64,000 nt of DNA from Accumulibacter sp. (GTDB taxonomy: Bacteria; Pseudomonadota; Gammaproteobacteria; Burkholderiales; Rhodocyclaceae), in the NCBI RefSeq assembly GCF_029255285.1, contig NZ_JAPUVI010000095.1, positions 1 to 64,000 of the forward strand, given 5' to 3'. Below the pieces are notes generated by a model that worked only from the letters and a program-made list of their open reading frames with translations, ran no database searches and was not told the DNA's origin. The position numbers and the translations under genes were made by a program. Below are positions 45,524 to 55,413 of this stretch, piece by piece. Numbering within the stretch: the first letter of the stretch is position 1; every line of letters starts with the position of its first letter.

Positions 45524-47308
45524 CTAGCCGAGGCCCAGCGCGCGGCGCACGAGCTGCGCGGCGAGGGCCATGCTCTGGCGCAGGTTCAGGCCGTCCAGCG
45601 AGCTGGCCGGCAGCGCGCCGACCGCCGCCAGACCGGGCTGGCTGTCGTGCTCGGCGTCGCCGGCGGCGCGCGCGGCGCCGACTACCCCGGTCAGGTCGAC
45701 ACCTTCCTGGCGCAGCACGATGGCCATGAAGGCGTCGGCCATGTTCTCCTGAAAGTTTCGATAGTCGGCGCGCGCCTTGATGGCCTGGAAGGCGTCGCGC
45801 ACGCGGTCGGCGTCGTAGGTCAGGCCGTCCTCGCCGGCGCGCAGGCGCGCCTGCAGGGCGGCGAGCGCGTCGGCTTCGCCGAGCAGCAGCCGGACGAGGT
45901 CGGGGTGGGCGATGGCCGCCTGCGGGCCGCCGGCCCAGTCGCGGATGGCGGCGCCGGCCTGGCCGTCGGCGGCGTCGCGCGCCGCCACCGCGGCGGCCCA
46001 GGCGTCGGCGCCCGACTGCTCGGCGTGGTGCACCACGACGTGCGCCGTTTCGTGCAACAGCGTCAGGCGCTCGATGCGGGCGAAGGCGTCGGCGCCGAAG
46101 AGCGGGCGCAGGTCGCCGAAGGCGTCCTCCATGACCTGATTGTTGCGCGTGTTGAAGGCGATGAGCGCGAAGCGTTGGTGCTTCCCGCCCGGCGCCTCGA
46201 CGCCGCTCGCTGCCCAGGCGGCGACCGGCGCCATCCCTTGGCCGGCGAGCATCGGGTTGCGCGTCACGCCGCGCGCGAAACGGCGGCCTTCGGCGGCGCT
46301 GCCATTGACCTTGGCGCGAGCGAAACACGCCACCACGGCGGCGACCTCCGCCGCATCGTGGATGTCCATATGCACGAAGGTGAGCCCGAACTCGGTGCCC
46401 ATCGTCCGCTGCAAAGCGTCGATTTCGCGCTGTCTTGCGGCCGCCGAAAAGAGCGCCGCGCAGTCGAGCGCCGGCGGCCGGCGTCGGCGGCCGGCGGCCG
46501 CGACGGCCGCCGCCAGGCGTTGGCGCATCTGCTGCCAGTGACTGCCCGGCCAGTAAACGCGGCGGCAGACGGCGCAGCGGCTGAACTCCTGTTGCGTGTG
46601 GCGCACACGCGGCGGCAGGGCGTCGAGAACGAGCGCCTTATCGACGGCCAGCAGCGGGGCGTTGCATTGCAGGCAGCGGCTGAACGGCCGCAGGCGGCCG
46701 GCGAGGTCGAAGCGGGCCAGGATTTCGACCAGTTGCCGGTCGGGGTTCTGCGCATGCACGTAGCCGCCGTGGCGGATGGCCCGCCGCTCGAGCAGGTCGC
46801 GGTCGCGGCTCAAGACGATGCGTTCGTCGTCGGCCGCGAGCTGCGCGATTCCGGCGTCGTCGAGCGCCTGGTCGCAGACCGTGTCGAAGCCGGCCAGGCG
46901 CAGCAGGCGGGCCAGGCCGCCCAGGTGCGCATCGACGACGAAGCGCGGGTCCGCCGGCGGCGCCGGGCGCAGGCGCGGCAGCGGGCCGAGTTCCAGCGTC
47001 GTGAACGCCGGATAGACGGCGACCCGGTCGCCGGCCTGCAGGCGTTGCGCGAAATCGACCGGGCGGCCGTTGACGAGTATCAGTTCGACTTCGGTGTGCG
47101 GTACGCCCAGCGTCTCGATGAGGTGCTTGACGGTCGCCGAGCTGGCGCCGCGCAACTCGCTGTCGCGCTGACGGCGAGGCGCGGCGAGGAAATCGTTCAG
47201 CTCGCCGTAGAAGCGGAAAGTCGCGACGCCGCCGGTGGCGGCCGCGGCGAGCGGCCGGCCGGCATCGTCCTGGCCGGTGGCCGGGACGGCCCGCCAGTCG
47301 CCGGTCAA
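45524..47308 (-). CDS. Mut7-C RNase fused to a HETAH metallopeptidase-like domain
   Basis: 594 residues. Part one is Mut7-C: a ubiquitin-like N-terminal domain (about 28-115; FRFYGELNDFL), a PIN-like RNase (122-205; VVDAHLGGLARLLRLAGFDT, SRDRDLLERR) and a zinc ribbon with C212/C215 and C245/C248. Ordinary Mut7-C proteins end near 250. Part two (about 285-594) adds an unrelated domain with the zinc motif HETAH (419-423) and a downstream ENMAD (521-525) that may supply the third ligand, as in gluzincin peptidases. The start is TTG; other start codons are lacking, so the first 27 residues are uncertain. No clear partner gene. Confidence 0.85.
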   Translation of the reverse strand: MTGDWRAVPATGQDDAGRPLAAAATGGVATFRFYGELNDFLAAPRRQRDSELRGASSATVKHLIETLGVPHTEVELILVNGRPVDFAQRLQAGDRVAVYPAFTTLELGPLPRLRPAPPADPRFVVDAHLGGLARLLRLAGFDTVCDQALDDAGIAQLAADDERIVLSRDRDLLERRAIRHGGYVHAQNPDRQLVEILARFDLAGRLRPFSRCLQCNAPLLAVDKALVLDALPPRVRHTQQEFSRCAVCRRVYWPGSHWQQMRQRLAAAVAAAGRRRRPPALDCAALFSAAARQREIDALQRTMGTEFGLTFVHMDIHDAAEVAAVVACFARAKVNGSAAEGRRFARGVTRNPMLAGQGMAPVAAWAASGVEAPGGKHQRFALIAFNTRNNQVMEDAFGDLRPLFGADAFARIERLTLLHETAHVVVHHAEQSGADAWAAAVAARDAADGQAGAAIRDWAGGPQAAIAHPDLVRLLLGEADALAALQARLRAGEDGLTYDADRVRDAFQAIKARADYRNFQENMADAFMAIVLRQEGVDLTGVVGAARAAGDAEHDSQPGLAAVGALPASSLDGLNLRQSMALAAQLVRRALGLG

Positions 47309-47753
47309 GATCGGCCGGCCGGCGATGGAATCGCCGGGCGTCGCGAAGAGGGCATGTGCTTCCTTGTCGTACCGCTCGAGCAGTCCAGAATGACACAGGC
47401 CGCCGCACGGATCAATAACTTGGCGGTGCGCTGAGCGGGCCGCGGAAAAGGGTCGCGGCCGGCGGCGCGGCGGGAGTGGCAGGCGGTCGTCAAAGCTCGT
47501 CGGCCAAAGCCGTCAGGGCAGGACAATCCCCAATCGACCGTCATGCCATGGCACGCTCAGCGGGATCGCTCGGCGCGACGCTTTCCCGCCATGGCCCACG
47601 CGCCATGCGGCGATTGACTGCCGTACCCAATGCCGGAGATACTCCCGAGTGTTGCTTTGATTTTCCAATCCTTTCGCGTTGCGGTCGGTATGAAGTAGTC
47701 GAGTCCAGGGGAGGACCGCCTGCCAGCCGAAATTCTCCATCGGAGACTGAAGA
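47309..47753. other. Divergent intergenic region
   Basis: 445 bases between the Mut7-C fusion gene and the binding-protein/kinase pair. No protein-like frame, RNA gene or clear promoter was found. An AT-richer stretch near 47650-47700 may hold the promoter of the binding-protein gene. Confidence 0.4.
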
Positions 47754-48614
47754 ATGAAGAACCCGCTTGTCCGACACCACCGCGACGTGTGTTCGTCCGC
47801 CTGGACAACGCTCGGGCACGTCTTGTCGTGCCTGATCGCCGTCCTGTCGATGGCTGGCGCGGCCTTGGCGGAACCCGTGCGGATCGGCGGCACCGGGGTC
47901 GGCAGCGCGCTGTTCGAGCGTCTGGCGCAGGAATACCGGAAATCGACGCCCGGCGCCGAGATCAACGTGCTCATGCCGCCCCTGGGCTCGAGTGGCGGCG
48001 TGCGGGCGCTGCGCGCCGGCGGGCTGGAGATCGCGCTGCTCGGGCGGGCACCGACGGCCGACGAGTCGACCCAGCTTCAGGCCGAGACCTACGCTCGCAC
48101 GCCCCTCGTCATCGTGGTCAATGGTCCCCACGCGCCGCGGCTGTCCTTTCGCGAGCTGGCCGACATCTACGCTGGGCGGCGGACGCAGTGGGAGGACGGG
48201 ACGCCGATTCGCCTCGTCATGCGCAGCAAGAGCGAAAGCGACATGCTCATCCTGCGCGGCATGGCTCCCGAATTGAACGACGCGGTGGACGCGGCCTACC
48301 TGCGCAAGGGCCTGCTGTACGCGGACAACGACCTCGACGCCATCGACCTCATCGCGCGTCTGCCGGGCGCCATCGGTCCGACCACTTTGGGGCTCGCCCG
48401 ACTGGACGGGCGGCGCGTCAATCCGGTCGTCGTCAACGGCGTCGAAGCCAGCGACAAGGTGATCGCCAGCGGGGGCTATCCCTGGATGAAGCCGATCGTG
48501 GTGGCCACGTCGACGGCACCCAACGCGGCGGTGAAGGGCTTTCTCGGTTTCGCCAGATCGGACAGAGGGCGTCGGCTTGCCGCCGGCTGGGGCTTCTTTC
48601 CGATCGCGCCGTGA
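47754..48614 (+). CDS. PstS-like periplasmic binding protein linked to a kinase
   Basis: 286 residues. A signal peptide ends about residue 39 (AGAALAEP). The mature part has the PstS-like type-2 fold: [45 protein letters not shown], then [15 protein letters not shown]. Phosphate or a related oxyanion is a fair guess; the GTGxGS-type loop and SSGG loop would suit anion binding. The stop overlaps the kinase GTG start, so the pair is translationally coupled. Neither a permease nor an ATPase gene is present, which mirrors the pair at 29169-32436. Confidence 0.9.
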   Translation: MKNPLVRHHRDVCSSAWTTLGHVLSCLIAVLSMAGAALAEPVRIGGTGVGSALFERLAQEYRKSTPGAEINVLMPPLGSSGGVRALRAGGLEIALLGRAPTADESTQLQAETYARTPLVIVVNGPHAPRLSFRELADIYAGRRTQWEDGTPIRLVMRSKSESDMLILRGMAPELNDAVDAAYLRKGLLYADNDLDAIDLIARLPGAIGPTTLGLARLDGRRVNPVVVNGVEASDKVIASGGYPWMKPIVVATSTAPNAAVKGFLGFARSDRGRRLAAGWGFFPIAP

Positions 48615-51544
48615 CTGAAGGCGCCGACCAGCGTCTGCGGCGCCTGTTGAGCGCGCTGACCGGCGCCGTCGCGCTGCTCGTCTTCGTCGTGCCGCCGCTG
48701 GGTTACTTCTTGATCGGCTGGGAAGGTCTCGCGCAGCGTCTGGACACCGCCGCCAGTGCCCAGGCCGTGCTGCTCGGGCGGACCATCGCGCGCAATCCCG
48801 GCGTCTGGCGCTATACCGCCGAACGGCTGACGGATTCCATCGACGAGATCGTCGTCGAGCACCCGGAGTGGGCGGTGACGATACGCGACCTGCAGGGCGT
48901 CGAACTGGCGGCGATTGCGGCGCGGCCAGCGCCGCCGACCAGCGAGCGCACCCGGACGGTCGTCGTGTCCGGCGAGCCCGTCGCCACGGTTAGCGTGCAA
49001 GCCTCGGTGGCCCCGATCGTGCGGCAGTCTGTCTTCATCATGATCGGCAGCGGCCTACTCGCCTTCCTGCTCTTCGTGCCCCTGCGCCGCATGCCGCTCG
49101 AGGCGCTGCGCCGGGCGCAGAAGGCCGTGGCCGACGGCGAGGCGCGTTTTCGCGACTTCACCGATTCGGCATCCGACTGGTTCTGGGAGATGGATGCCGA
49201 CCTGCGCTTTTCTTATTTCTCACCCAACACCGACCGGGTTCTCAACGTCGACTCGGCGAACTTCATCGGCCGGCGGCGCCCCGAGCTGGCGATTCCCGAG
49301 ATGGTCGATCCCGCCCTGTGGGCGGCTCATCTGGACGATCTGGAGCATCATCGGCCGTTTCGGGACTTCGAGTACGTGCTGCGCGGCATCGATGGCGAAC
49401 CGCGCTGGCTGCGCATCAGCGCCAAACCGGTGTTCGCCGCGGACGGCAGCTTTCGCGGCTATCGCGGCATCGGCCTGGAGATCACCCAGGCCAAGCAGAA
49501 GGAGCTTGCCGAACGGGCCAACCAGGAGAACGCCGAGCGCAAGTACGCGATCGCCCGCGTGCTGCAAGGTGTCGGCCAGTCGCTGAACGAGCGGCTGGAC
49601 GAAGCGCTCGGCATCCTGGTGCAATCGGCGCCCGGCCGGGTGTCGGCCGCCGGCCTGTTGGCGCGCGATGCGGCGACCGGCGCCCTGCAACCGCTGCGCG
49701 TCAGCGGCGGACTGCGACTGCCGGCGAACTTCGAGAGCCGGTATGCGCATCCGCAACCCGATACCGGAATCGCCGTGCTGGAATCCAGCGGCGACCTGCC
49801 GGGCGGCTACGCGATTCCCCTGCTGCACGGCGGCACGGATCTGGGCGTCCTCTTTCTGGCCGGCGAGCAGCAGACGGAAAATCCCGAGTTTAGGCATTTC
49901 CTGAGCCAGATCGGCGAACTGTTCGCGCTGGCGCTGGCCAACGCCGCCGCCGCCCGGCTGCTCGAGGAAGCCAAGGAGCATGCCCTGGCGGCCAGCCGCG
50001 CGAAGAGCGAGTTTCTCGCCAACATGAGCCACGAGATCCGCACGCCGATGAATGGCGTCATGGGAATGACGCACCTGCTGCTCGATACCGAACTCGACCA
50101 GACGCAGCGAACGTATGCCGAAACGGCGATGAAGAGCGCCGATTCCCTGTTGCAGATCATCAACGACATCCTCGATTTTTCGAAGGTCGAGGCCGGCAGG
50201 ATGGAGATCGAGGAGATCGATTTCTCCGTGCGCTCGGTCGTTTCGGAGGTCATGGACCTGCTCCGCTACGGGGCCGAGGAGAAGGGGCTCCGGTTCGGCT
50301 GGCAGATCGCCGCCGACGTTCCGGACCGCCTGAGCGGCGACCCCGGGCGGCTGCGGCAGATCCTCGTGAACCTGCTCAGCAACGCGATCAAGTTCACCAG
50401 CCGCGGCGAAGTCGAAGTTTCGGTGACGCTCGCGCCGGCGAGTCCGACCGACGCACCGCGACTGCGCTTCTCCGTACGCGACACGGGCATGGGGATCGCG
50501 CCCGAAAAGCGCCGGGATCTGTTTCAGTCCTTCTCGCAACTCGACAACTCGACGACGCGGCGCTTCGGCGGAACTGGCCTCGGCTTGGCGATCTGCCAGC
50601 GCCTGGTGAGTCTGATGGGCGGCGAGATCGGCGTCGACAGCGCGCTCGGTGTCGGCAGCACCTTCTGGTTCGTCGTCGACTTCCTGCCGGCGTGCGCGCC
50701 GCTCGCGGCGCACCCGGACGCCGCGCCGGAGCCGGACGCGCCGCGGCTCGAAGCGTGGCGAGTGGAGGGAAAACGGGTTCTCGTGGTGGAGGACAATTCC
50801 TTCAACCAACTCGTCGCTCTGGCTCTGCTCGATCACCTGGGAGTCGCCGCCGACGCCGTCGCCAACGGTTTCGAGGCCATCGAGGCGCTGCAACGCATCG
50901 ACTACGACCTGGTGCTGATGGACTGCCAGATGCCCGAACTGGATGGCTACGAGGCTACCGCGCGCATCCGGGCGGGGGCGGCCGGCGTGGCGAGGCGCAC
51001 GATTCCGATCGTCGCGATGACGGCGAACGCCATCAAGGGCGACCGCGAGCGCAGTATCGACGCTGGCATGAACGACTACCTGACGAAACCGGTCGAAACG
51101 GCGCGCCTGGTGGCGGTATTGCGGCATTGGCTGGGCGGCAGGGCGACGACCGAGCCGCTGGCGACGGTGCCCCCGGGATCGGCGTACCGTCCGCAATTGC
51201 TGCTCGAGACGCTGTCAGACAACCAGGAAGCGGTGAACCGTATCCTGCAAATGTATTGCGACCAGGCACCGGGCACGCTGAAGGAACTCGGTGACGCGCT
51301 GGCAGCGAGCGATGCACCGACCTCGCGCCGAATCGTGCACACCATGAAGAGCGGAGCCAGGGCGATAGGGCTCGAAGCGCTGGGTGCCCTGGCCGAGGAG
51401 ATGGAAGGCTTTTGCACGCAAGGCGATCTGGCCGCGGCGACGGCCAGGCTTCCCGCGCTGACGCGCGAGCTCGAGGCCCAGTTGCCGCGCCTGCTGGGCT
51501 ATCTCGCGCTGAGCGGCCGGGTGGGCGAAAGGGAGACGACTTGA
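48611..51544 (+). CDS. Hybrid histidine kinase PAS-GAF-HisKA-HATPase-REC-HPt
   Basis: 977 residues from GTG. TM1 is about 14-35 and TM2 about 138-157, with a small periplasmic domain between. A PAS domain (about 180-295; [18 protein letters not shown]) and a GAF-like domain (about 310-440) follow. The kinase core has [30 protein letters not shown] and GGTGLGL. A receiver ([15 protein letters not shown]) and an HPt ([15 protein letters not shown]) end the protein. It overlaps the upstream binding-protein gene by 4 bases and the downstream LPS-kinase gene by 4 bases. The binding protein probably supplies the periplasmic signal. Confidence 0.94.
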   Translation: MTEGADQRLRRLLSALTGAVALLVFVVPPLGYFLIGWEGLAQRLDTAASAQAVLLGRTIARNPGVWRYTAERLTDSIDEIVVEHPEWAVTIRDLQGVELAAIAARPAPPTSERTRTVVVSGEPVATVSVQASVAPIVRQSVFIMIGSGLLAFLLFVPLRRMPLEALRRAQKAVADGEARFRDFTDSASDWFWEMDADLRFSYFSPNTDRVLNVDSANFIGRRRPELAIPEMVDPALWAAHLDDLEHHRPFRDFEYVLRGIDGEPRWLRISAKPVFAADGSFRGYRGIGLEITQAKQKELAERANQENAERKYAIARVLQGVGQSLNERLDEALGILVQSAPGRVSAAGLLARDAATGALQPLRVSGGLRLPANFESRYAHPQPDTGIAVLESSGDLPGGYAIPLLHGGTDLGVLFLAGEQQTENPEFRHFLSQIGELFALALANAAAARLLEEAKEHALAASRAKSEFLANMSHEIRTPMNGVMGMTHLLLDTELDQTQRTYAETAMKSADSLLQIINDILDFSKVEAGRMEIEEIDFSVRSVVSEVMDLLRYGAEEKGLRFGWQIAADVPDRLSGDPGRLRQILVNLLSNAIKFTSRGEVEVSVTLAPASPTDAPRLRFSVRDTGMGIAPEKRRDLFQSFSQLDNSTTRRFGGTGLGLAICQRLVSLMGGEIGVDSALGVGSTFWFVVDFLPACAPLAAHPDAAPEPDAPRLEAWRVEGKRVLVVEDNSFNQLVALALLDHLGVAADAVANGFEAIEALQRIDYDLVLMDCQMPELDGYEATARIRAGAAGVARRTIPIVAMTANAIKGDRERSIDAGMNDYLTKPVETARLVAVLRHWLGGRATTEPLATVPPGSAYRPQLLLETLSDNQEAVNRILQMYCDQAPGTLKELGDALAASDAPTSRRIVHTMKSGARAIGLEALGALAEEMEGFCTQGDLAAATARLPALTRELEAQLPRLLGYLALSGRVGERETT

Positions 51545-52302
51545 GGTTCTGGTGGGTCAACCGGCAACACCCGGCGGACGAAGTGGCGGAACTGTTCGGC
51601 GACATCGACCGCGTCTTTTCGCTCGACGGCGAGCTGATCACCAGCGATTCGCTGAGCCGGGTGCTGCGCGTCAGCGCTGGCGGCAAGCGCTATTACGTCA
51701 AGCGCTACAGTGGCACCGGCAAGAATCTCACGCGCCGCTGGTTTGGCCTGCGCCGCTGGCTGGGTCCGCCGCGCGTGCGGGCCGAGTGGCGTAACCTGCA
51801 GGCTTTCCGGGACTGGGGAATTCCGACCGCGACGCTGGTCGCCTATGGCCTCGAGCGTCGCTTCGGCGGCTTCACGCGGGGCGCCGTGGTGACCGACGAG
51901 ATTCCCGCAACCAGTGATCTGGCGCAACTGGCGCGCGTCGACGATCCGCGCCTGCACGACCGGCACTGGGTTGCCCACACGGCGCGGCAGATTGCCGGCA
52001 TCGCGCGCACGCTGCACGACCACGGCTTCGCGCACAACGATCTGAAGTGGCGCAACCTGCTGGTCGATGGCGGATCGCGGCCGACGGTCTATTTGATCGA
52101 CTGTCCGAGCGGCACCTTCTACCGCGGCGCCGTCCTCCAGTACCGCATCGTCAAGGATCTTGCCTGGCTGGACAAGCCCGCCCGGCGTCTGCTGTCGCGC
52201 ACGCAGCGACTGCGCTTCTATCTCGACTACGCCGGGCACGCCCGGGTGAGCGAAGGCGACCGCAAGCGGATAAGCAGGATCGTCCGCTTCTTCGATGCGT
52301 GA
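51541..52302 (+). CDS. Lipopolysaccharide kinase (Kdo/WaaP) family protein
   Basis: 253 residues of a small kinase fold. Nucleotide-binding lysine lies in [12 protein letters not shown]; catalytic loop [10 protein letters not shown] and metal-binding LIDCPSG follow, as in the RfaP/WaaP and Kdo kinase family that phosphorylates the LPS core or lipid A sugars. The TTG start has AGGGAG five bases upstream and overlaps the kinase stop (TTGA), so it is the third gene of that operon. It is not proven to act on LPS: the family also covers other substrates. Confidence 0.88.
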   Translation: MRFWWVNRQHPADEVAELFGDIDRVFSLDGELITSDSLSRVLRVSAGGKRYYVKRYSGTGKNLTRRWFGLRRWLGPPRVRAEWRNLQAFRDWGIPTATLVAYGLERRFGGFTRGAVVTDEIPATSDLAQLARVDDPRLHDRHWVAHTARQIAGIARTLHDHGFAHNDLKWRNLLVDGGSRPTVYLIDCPSGTFYRGAVLQYRIVKDLAWLDKPARRLLSRTQRLRFYLDYAGHARVSEGDRKRISRIVRFFDA

Positions 52303-52513
52303 GCGCCGCTTCGCCTCGTGGCTTTTCTGGGTAGCGCGGGGCGGCTGGCCGGTCTGCGCTGCCGCGCTCGGGCCGCCGCTTGATAGGGGCTCTCCTAACT
52401 CGTATACTCGCGCTCCCAGCCTTGGTTTGCCCATCCTCGTGGGTCCACGTACCGGACTGCGGAACCCTTCTCCATCGCGCTCGCCGGCGGAGTTCCTTGA
52501 GGTGGTGACCAGC

Positions 52514-53158
52514 ATGAACGAAACTCCCCGCGTGACCTACCGCGCCAAGACCAATTACACCGAGGACAAGGCCCGGGGCTACGCCAACCGCGAGGCGCGG
52601 CGCAACGTGCCGGAGTTGAAGCTGGTCGAACGGGCCTTCCAGCTCATTCCCAGGCCGGCCTCGGTGCTCGACGTACCTTGCGGCGGCGGCCGGGTGACGG
52701 TGCTGCTGAGTCAGCTCGGATACGAGATGAGCGCGGCCGACTACTCGGCGCCGATGCGCCAGATCACGCGCGAAACGACCGCGGCGCACGGGCTGAACGT
52801 TCCGGTGCTCGAGGAGGACATCGAGCATCTGTCGCAAACCGACCGGAGCTTCGACGCCATCGTCTGTTTCCGTTTCTTTCACCACCTGCCGAACGAGGAA
52901 CTGCGCCGCAAGGTCGTGGCCGAGCTGTGCCGCGTCGCGCGCAAACACGTGGCGATGTCCTACTTCAATCCGAAGACCCTGCGCGCACTGGAACAGAAGC
53001 TGCGCCGCTGGCGCGGCAGAAGACTCTCGGTCTTCAACACGCCGCTGGCCGAGGTCACGGCCTACTTCGAGGCCAACGGTTTCCGGCTGCTCAAGAACTT
53101 TCCGCTCGACCTGACCAACAATCTTCATCTGGCGGTCTTCGAACGCGCCTCCGCCTGA
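52514..53158 (+). CDS. Class I SAM-dependent methyltransferase
   Basis: 214 residues. The SAM motif SVLDVPCGGGRVTVLL lies near 49-64, the motif-II acidic residue in MSAADYSAPM near 75, and FDAIVCFRFFHHL near 115. The substrate is unknown; the position between two LPS-kinase-family genes suggests cell-envelope glycolipid or sugar modification. It is 211 bases after the first kinase and ends one base before the second. The ATG at 52514 has GAGGTGG eight bases upstream. Confidence 0.88.
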   Translation: MNETPRVTYRAKTNYTEDKARGYANREARRNVPELKLVERAFQLIPRPASVLDVPCGGGRVTVLLSQLGYEMSAADYSAPMRQITRETTAAHGLNVPVLEEDIEHLSQTDRSFDAIVCFRFFHHLPNEELRRKVVAELCRVARKHVAMSYFNPKTLRALEQKLRRWRGRRLSVFNTPLAEVTAYFEANGFRLLKNFPLDLTNNLHLAVFERASA

Positions 53159-53159
53159 G

Positions 53160-54032
53160 TTGTCGCCGCCTCGGCTGAGCGTGCTGCACCGCCAGCGCAT
53201 CCATTTCGCACCGGGCTGGGAAGCCCGGCTCGGCGCTTGCCGGCTGGACACCTTCGACGCCGCGTTCGGGTGCGCGCAGGGGACGGTCGTGCGCCGCAGC
53301 GGCAGCAGCGAGGTCAGGCGAGTCGAAGTCGAGGTCGAGGGCGCGCCTCGGGTGTTGTTCCTCAAGAAGTCCTGGGTGACGCGCTGGGCAGAGCTGCGCA
53401 GCCGCGTGTTTCGCGGCAGGCTGTTCGGCGCTTCGCCGGTGCGGCGCGAGTTCGCCAATCTGGCTTGGCTGCACGAGTGGCGCTTGAGCGAGGCGGCACC
53501 GGTCGCCTTCGGCGAGGAGCGGCGGGCCGGCTGGTTGTGGCGGTCGTTCCTGATGAGCACCGGCGTCGCCGAGCCGATGCCGGTGGACGCGTTCATCCGC
53601 GACGTGCTGCCGCGCCTGGGTGAAGCCGAACGGCAGGTGCGGCGCGGCGAGTTGCTGCGCCAAGTGGCCCGGCTCGTGCACGCGATGCATGCGCGGCGCT
53701 TCACGCATGGCGATCTCTACTGGCGAAACCTGGTGATCGCGCAGCAGAATCTGGCGCGCATCTCGCTCATCGACGTGCCGCGCGGACGGCGGCATCGGCG
53801 GGAACCGGGCGTGCGGGCGCGAGCGCAAGATCTCGCCGCGCTGGACGCGCCGGCGCCGTGGTTCTTCCGGCGCACCGAGCGGCTGCGTTTCCTGCTGGAC
53901 TACCGGCAGACCCGGCGGCTCGATGCCGGCGGCAAGGCGCTGATCCGGCAGGTGCTCGAGCTGGCCGCACCGATGCGCCGCAAGCAGCTCGCGCATGTGC
54001 GCGCCGATGCTCCGCCAGAGTCCGCGGTGTGA
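53160..54032 (+). CDS. Second lipopolysaccharide kinase family protein
   Basis: 290 residues. The order is as in WaaP-like kinases: FLKKSW (ATP lysine), RREFANLAWLHEW, catalytic loop HGDLYWRNLVI and metal-binding LIDVPRG. It is related to the kinase at 51541-52302 but clearly diverged, so it is not a recent copy. The TTG start directly follows the methyltransferase stop, with no clear ribosome binding site; GTG at 53181 is an alternative. With its two neighbours it makes an envelope-modification cluster, convergent to the NagZ-like gene. Confidence 0.86.
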   Translation: MSPPRLSVLHRQRIHFAPGWEARLGACRLDTFDAAFGCAQGTVVRRSGSSEVRRVEVEVEGAPRVLFLKKSWVTRWAELRSRVFRGRLFGASPVRREFANLAWLHEWRLSEAAPVAFGEERRAGWLWRSFLMSTGVAEPMPVDAFIRDVLPRLGEAERQVRRGELLRQVARLVHAMHARRFTHGDLYWRNLVIAQQNLARISLIDVPRGRRHRREPGVRARAQDLAALDAPAPWFFRRTERLRFLLDYRQTRRLDAGGKALIRQVLELAAPMRRKQLAHVRADAPPESAV

Positions 54033-54081
54033 ACGCCGGACGACCTTGCGCGACCGGCCAGCGACGACGGTTTGGCGCCGC

Positions 54082-55413
54082 CTAGCTGGCGGCGTGCGGG
54101 CGAATTCTCGGCAGCCGCTGGCGGCTCGCCTGCAACATCTGGCGGTCGATCTCGCCGCGCGCCAACGCTCGCGCCGCGCCGCTCAGCGCGCGGAAGTACT
54201 GGTCGGGATCGTAGGAAACGAGAATCAGGTCGACGCCGGCGGCCAGCGATTGGGCCGCGACGCGACCGATGCCCTGGCCATACACGGCGCCCATGTTGAG
54301 ATCGTCGGTGATCAGCACGCCTTGGTAGCCCCATTCCCGGCGCAGGATTTGCTGAACGACAAGGCGCGAATGCGAGACGGCGCACTCGGGGTCCACATCC
54401 GGCAGCACGACGTGACCGAGCATGATCGCGGCGTGCGACCCGTTGCCGACGTGCCGGAAGGGCTGCCAGTCGGCGCGCAGATCGTCTGTCGTGGCGTTCA
54501 GGCTGGCGCGCCGCAGGTGGGTGTCGGCGCGCACTCGACCTAGCCCGGGAAAGTGCTTGAGCGTGGCGCCAACGCCGGCGTCGGCCAGCCCCGCGACGTA
54601 GGCCTGGGCAACTTCGGTGACCACCGCCGGATCGTCGTCGATGGCCCGCCCGCCGATGGCCGTCAGGATGTCGGCCGCACTGTCCGGCTCCGGCGGCCGC
54701 AGGTCGACCACCGGCGCCAGGTTGAGATTGACACCCAGCGCGGCCAGCGCCGCTCCCTGTTTCCTGCCGTGCCGCCGCGCTTGCGCGGCGAGGCTTTCCC
54801 GTGGGGTCGCGCCGACCAGACTGGACAGGGCGGGCAGGCGTTCCAGCCAGGGCGACAGGTGGGCCACCGGCCCGCCTTCCTGGTCGGCCGCCACGATCAG
54901 CGGCGGCAGCCCGGCCAGTCGGCGGCTGTCCTGCAGTCGGGCGATTTGCGCCGCGACCGTCGCGGCCCCCCCGGTCGCCAGGTTGCGCCGCGTCAAGTAG
55001 ATGCCGCCGATCAGGCCCTTGACCGCCAACGGCTCGACTTCGGAGAAGCTCCGGAAGCCGACGACGAAGTGCTCGCCCAGCATCTGCAGGTCGTTTCCGC
55101 CGGCCAGTACCGACCGACGGTCTGCCTCGAACTCCCACTGACGCCATAGGGTCAGGCCAGCGAGGGCCGACAGGCCGACCACCAGGCTTCGCCGTCCCGC
55201 CGACAGGTGCCGTTGCGGCGTTCTCCGCCACATGCCGGCGGCGCCGCCAAGCACGACGACCGCCAGCAGGAGGGGCATTTCATAGGGCCGCAGCCAGTAC
55301 AACAGCGGATGCTTGAGATTCCAGGCCACGGCGAGCAGTCCGGCAAGCGCCACCCAGGCGAGCCGCCGGAGCCAACGACCCGACTTTGGCGCAGGCAACG
55401 GAGAGCGCCTCAC
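54082..55413 (-). CDS. Membrane-anchored GH3 beta-N-acetylglucosaminidase (NagZ-like)
   Basis: 443 residues. Two or three hydrophobic segments (17-32, 46-61, 76-90) precede the GH3 barrel (about 105-430). The marks are ADQEGGPVAHL, KHFPGLG (286-292), the acid/base dyad D297-T-H299 and the nucleophile region LITDD (367-371), all typical of NagZ, which trims GlcNAc from peptidoglycan fragments. Cytosolic NagZ has no membrane anchor, so this form may act on the outer face of the inner membrane. The start overlaps the creD stop by 4 bases, so it is in the cre transcript. Confidence 0.9.
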   Translation of the reverse strand: MRRSPLPAPKSGRWLRRLAWVALAGLLAVAWNLKHPLLYWLRPYEMPLLLAVVVLGGAAGMWRRTPQRHLSAGRRSLVVGLSALAGLTLWRQWEFEADRRSVLAGGNDLQMLGEHFVVGFRSFSEVEPLAVKGLIGGIYLTRRNLATGGAATVAAQIARLQDSRRLAGLPPLIVAADQEGGPVAHLSPWLERLPALSSLVGATPRESLAAQARRHGRKQGAALAALGVNLNLAPVVDLRPPEPDSAADILTAIGGRAIDDDPAVVTEVAQAYVAGLADAGVGATLKHFPGLGRVRADTHLRRASLNATTDDLRADWQPFRHVGNGSHAAIMLGHVVLPDVDPECAVSHSRLVVQQILRREWGYQGVLITDDLNMGAVYGQGIGRVAAQSLAAGVDLILVSYDPDQYFRALSGAARALARGEIDRQMLQASRQRLPRIRPHAAS

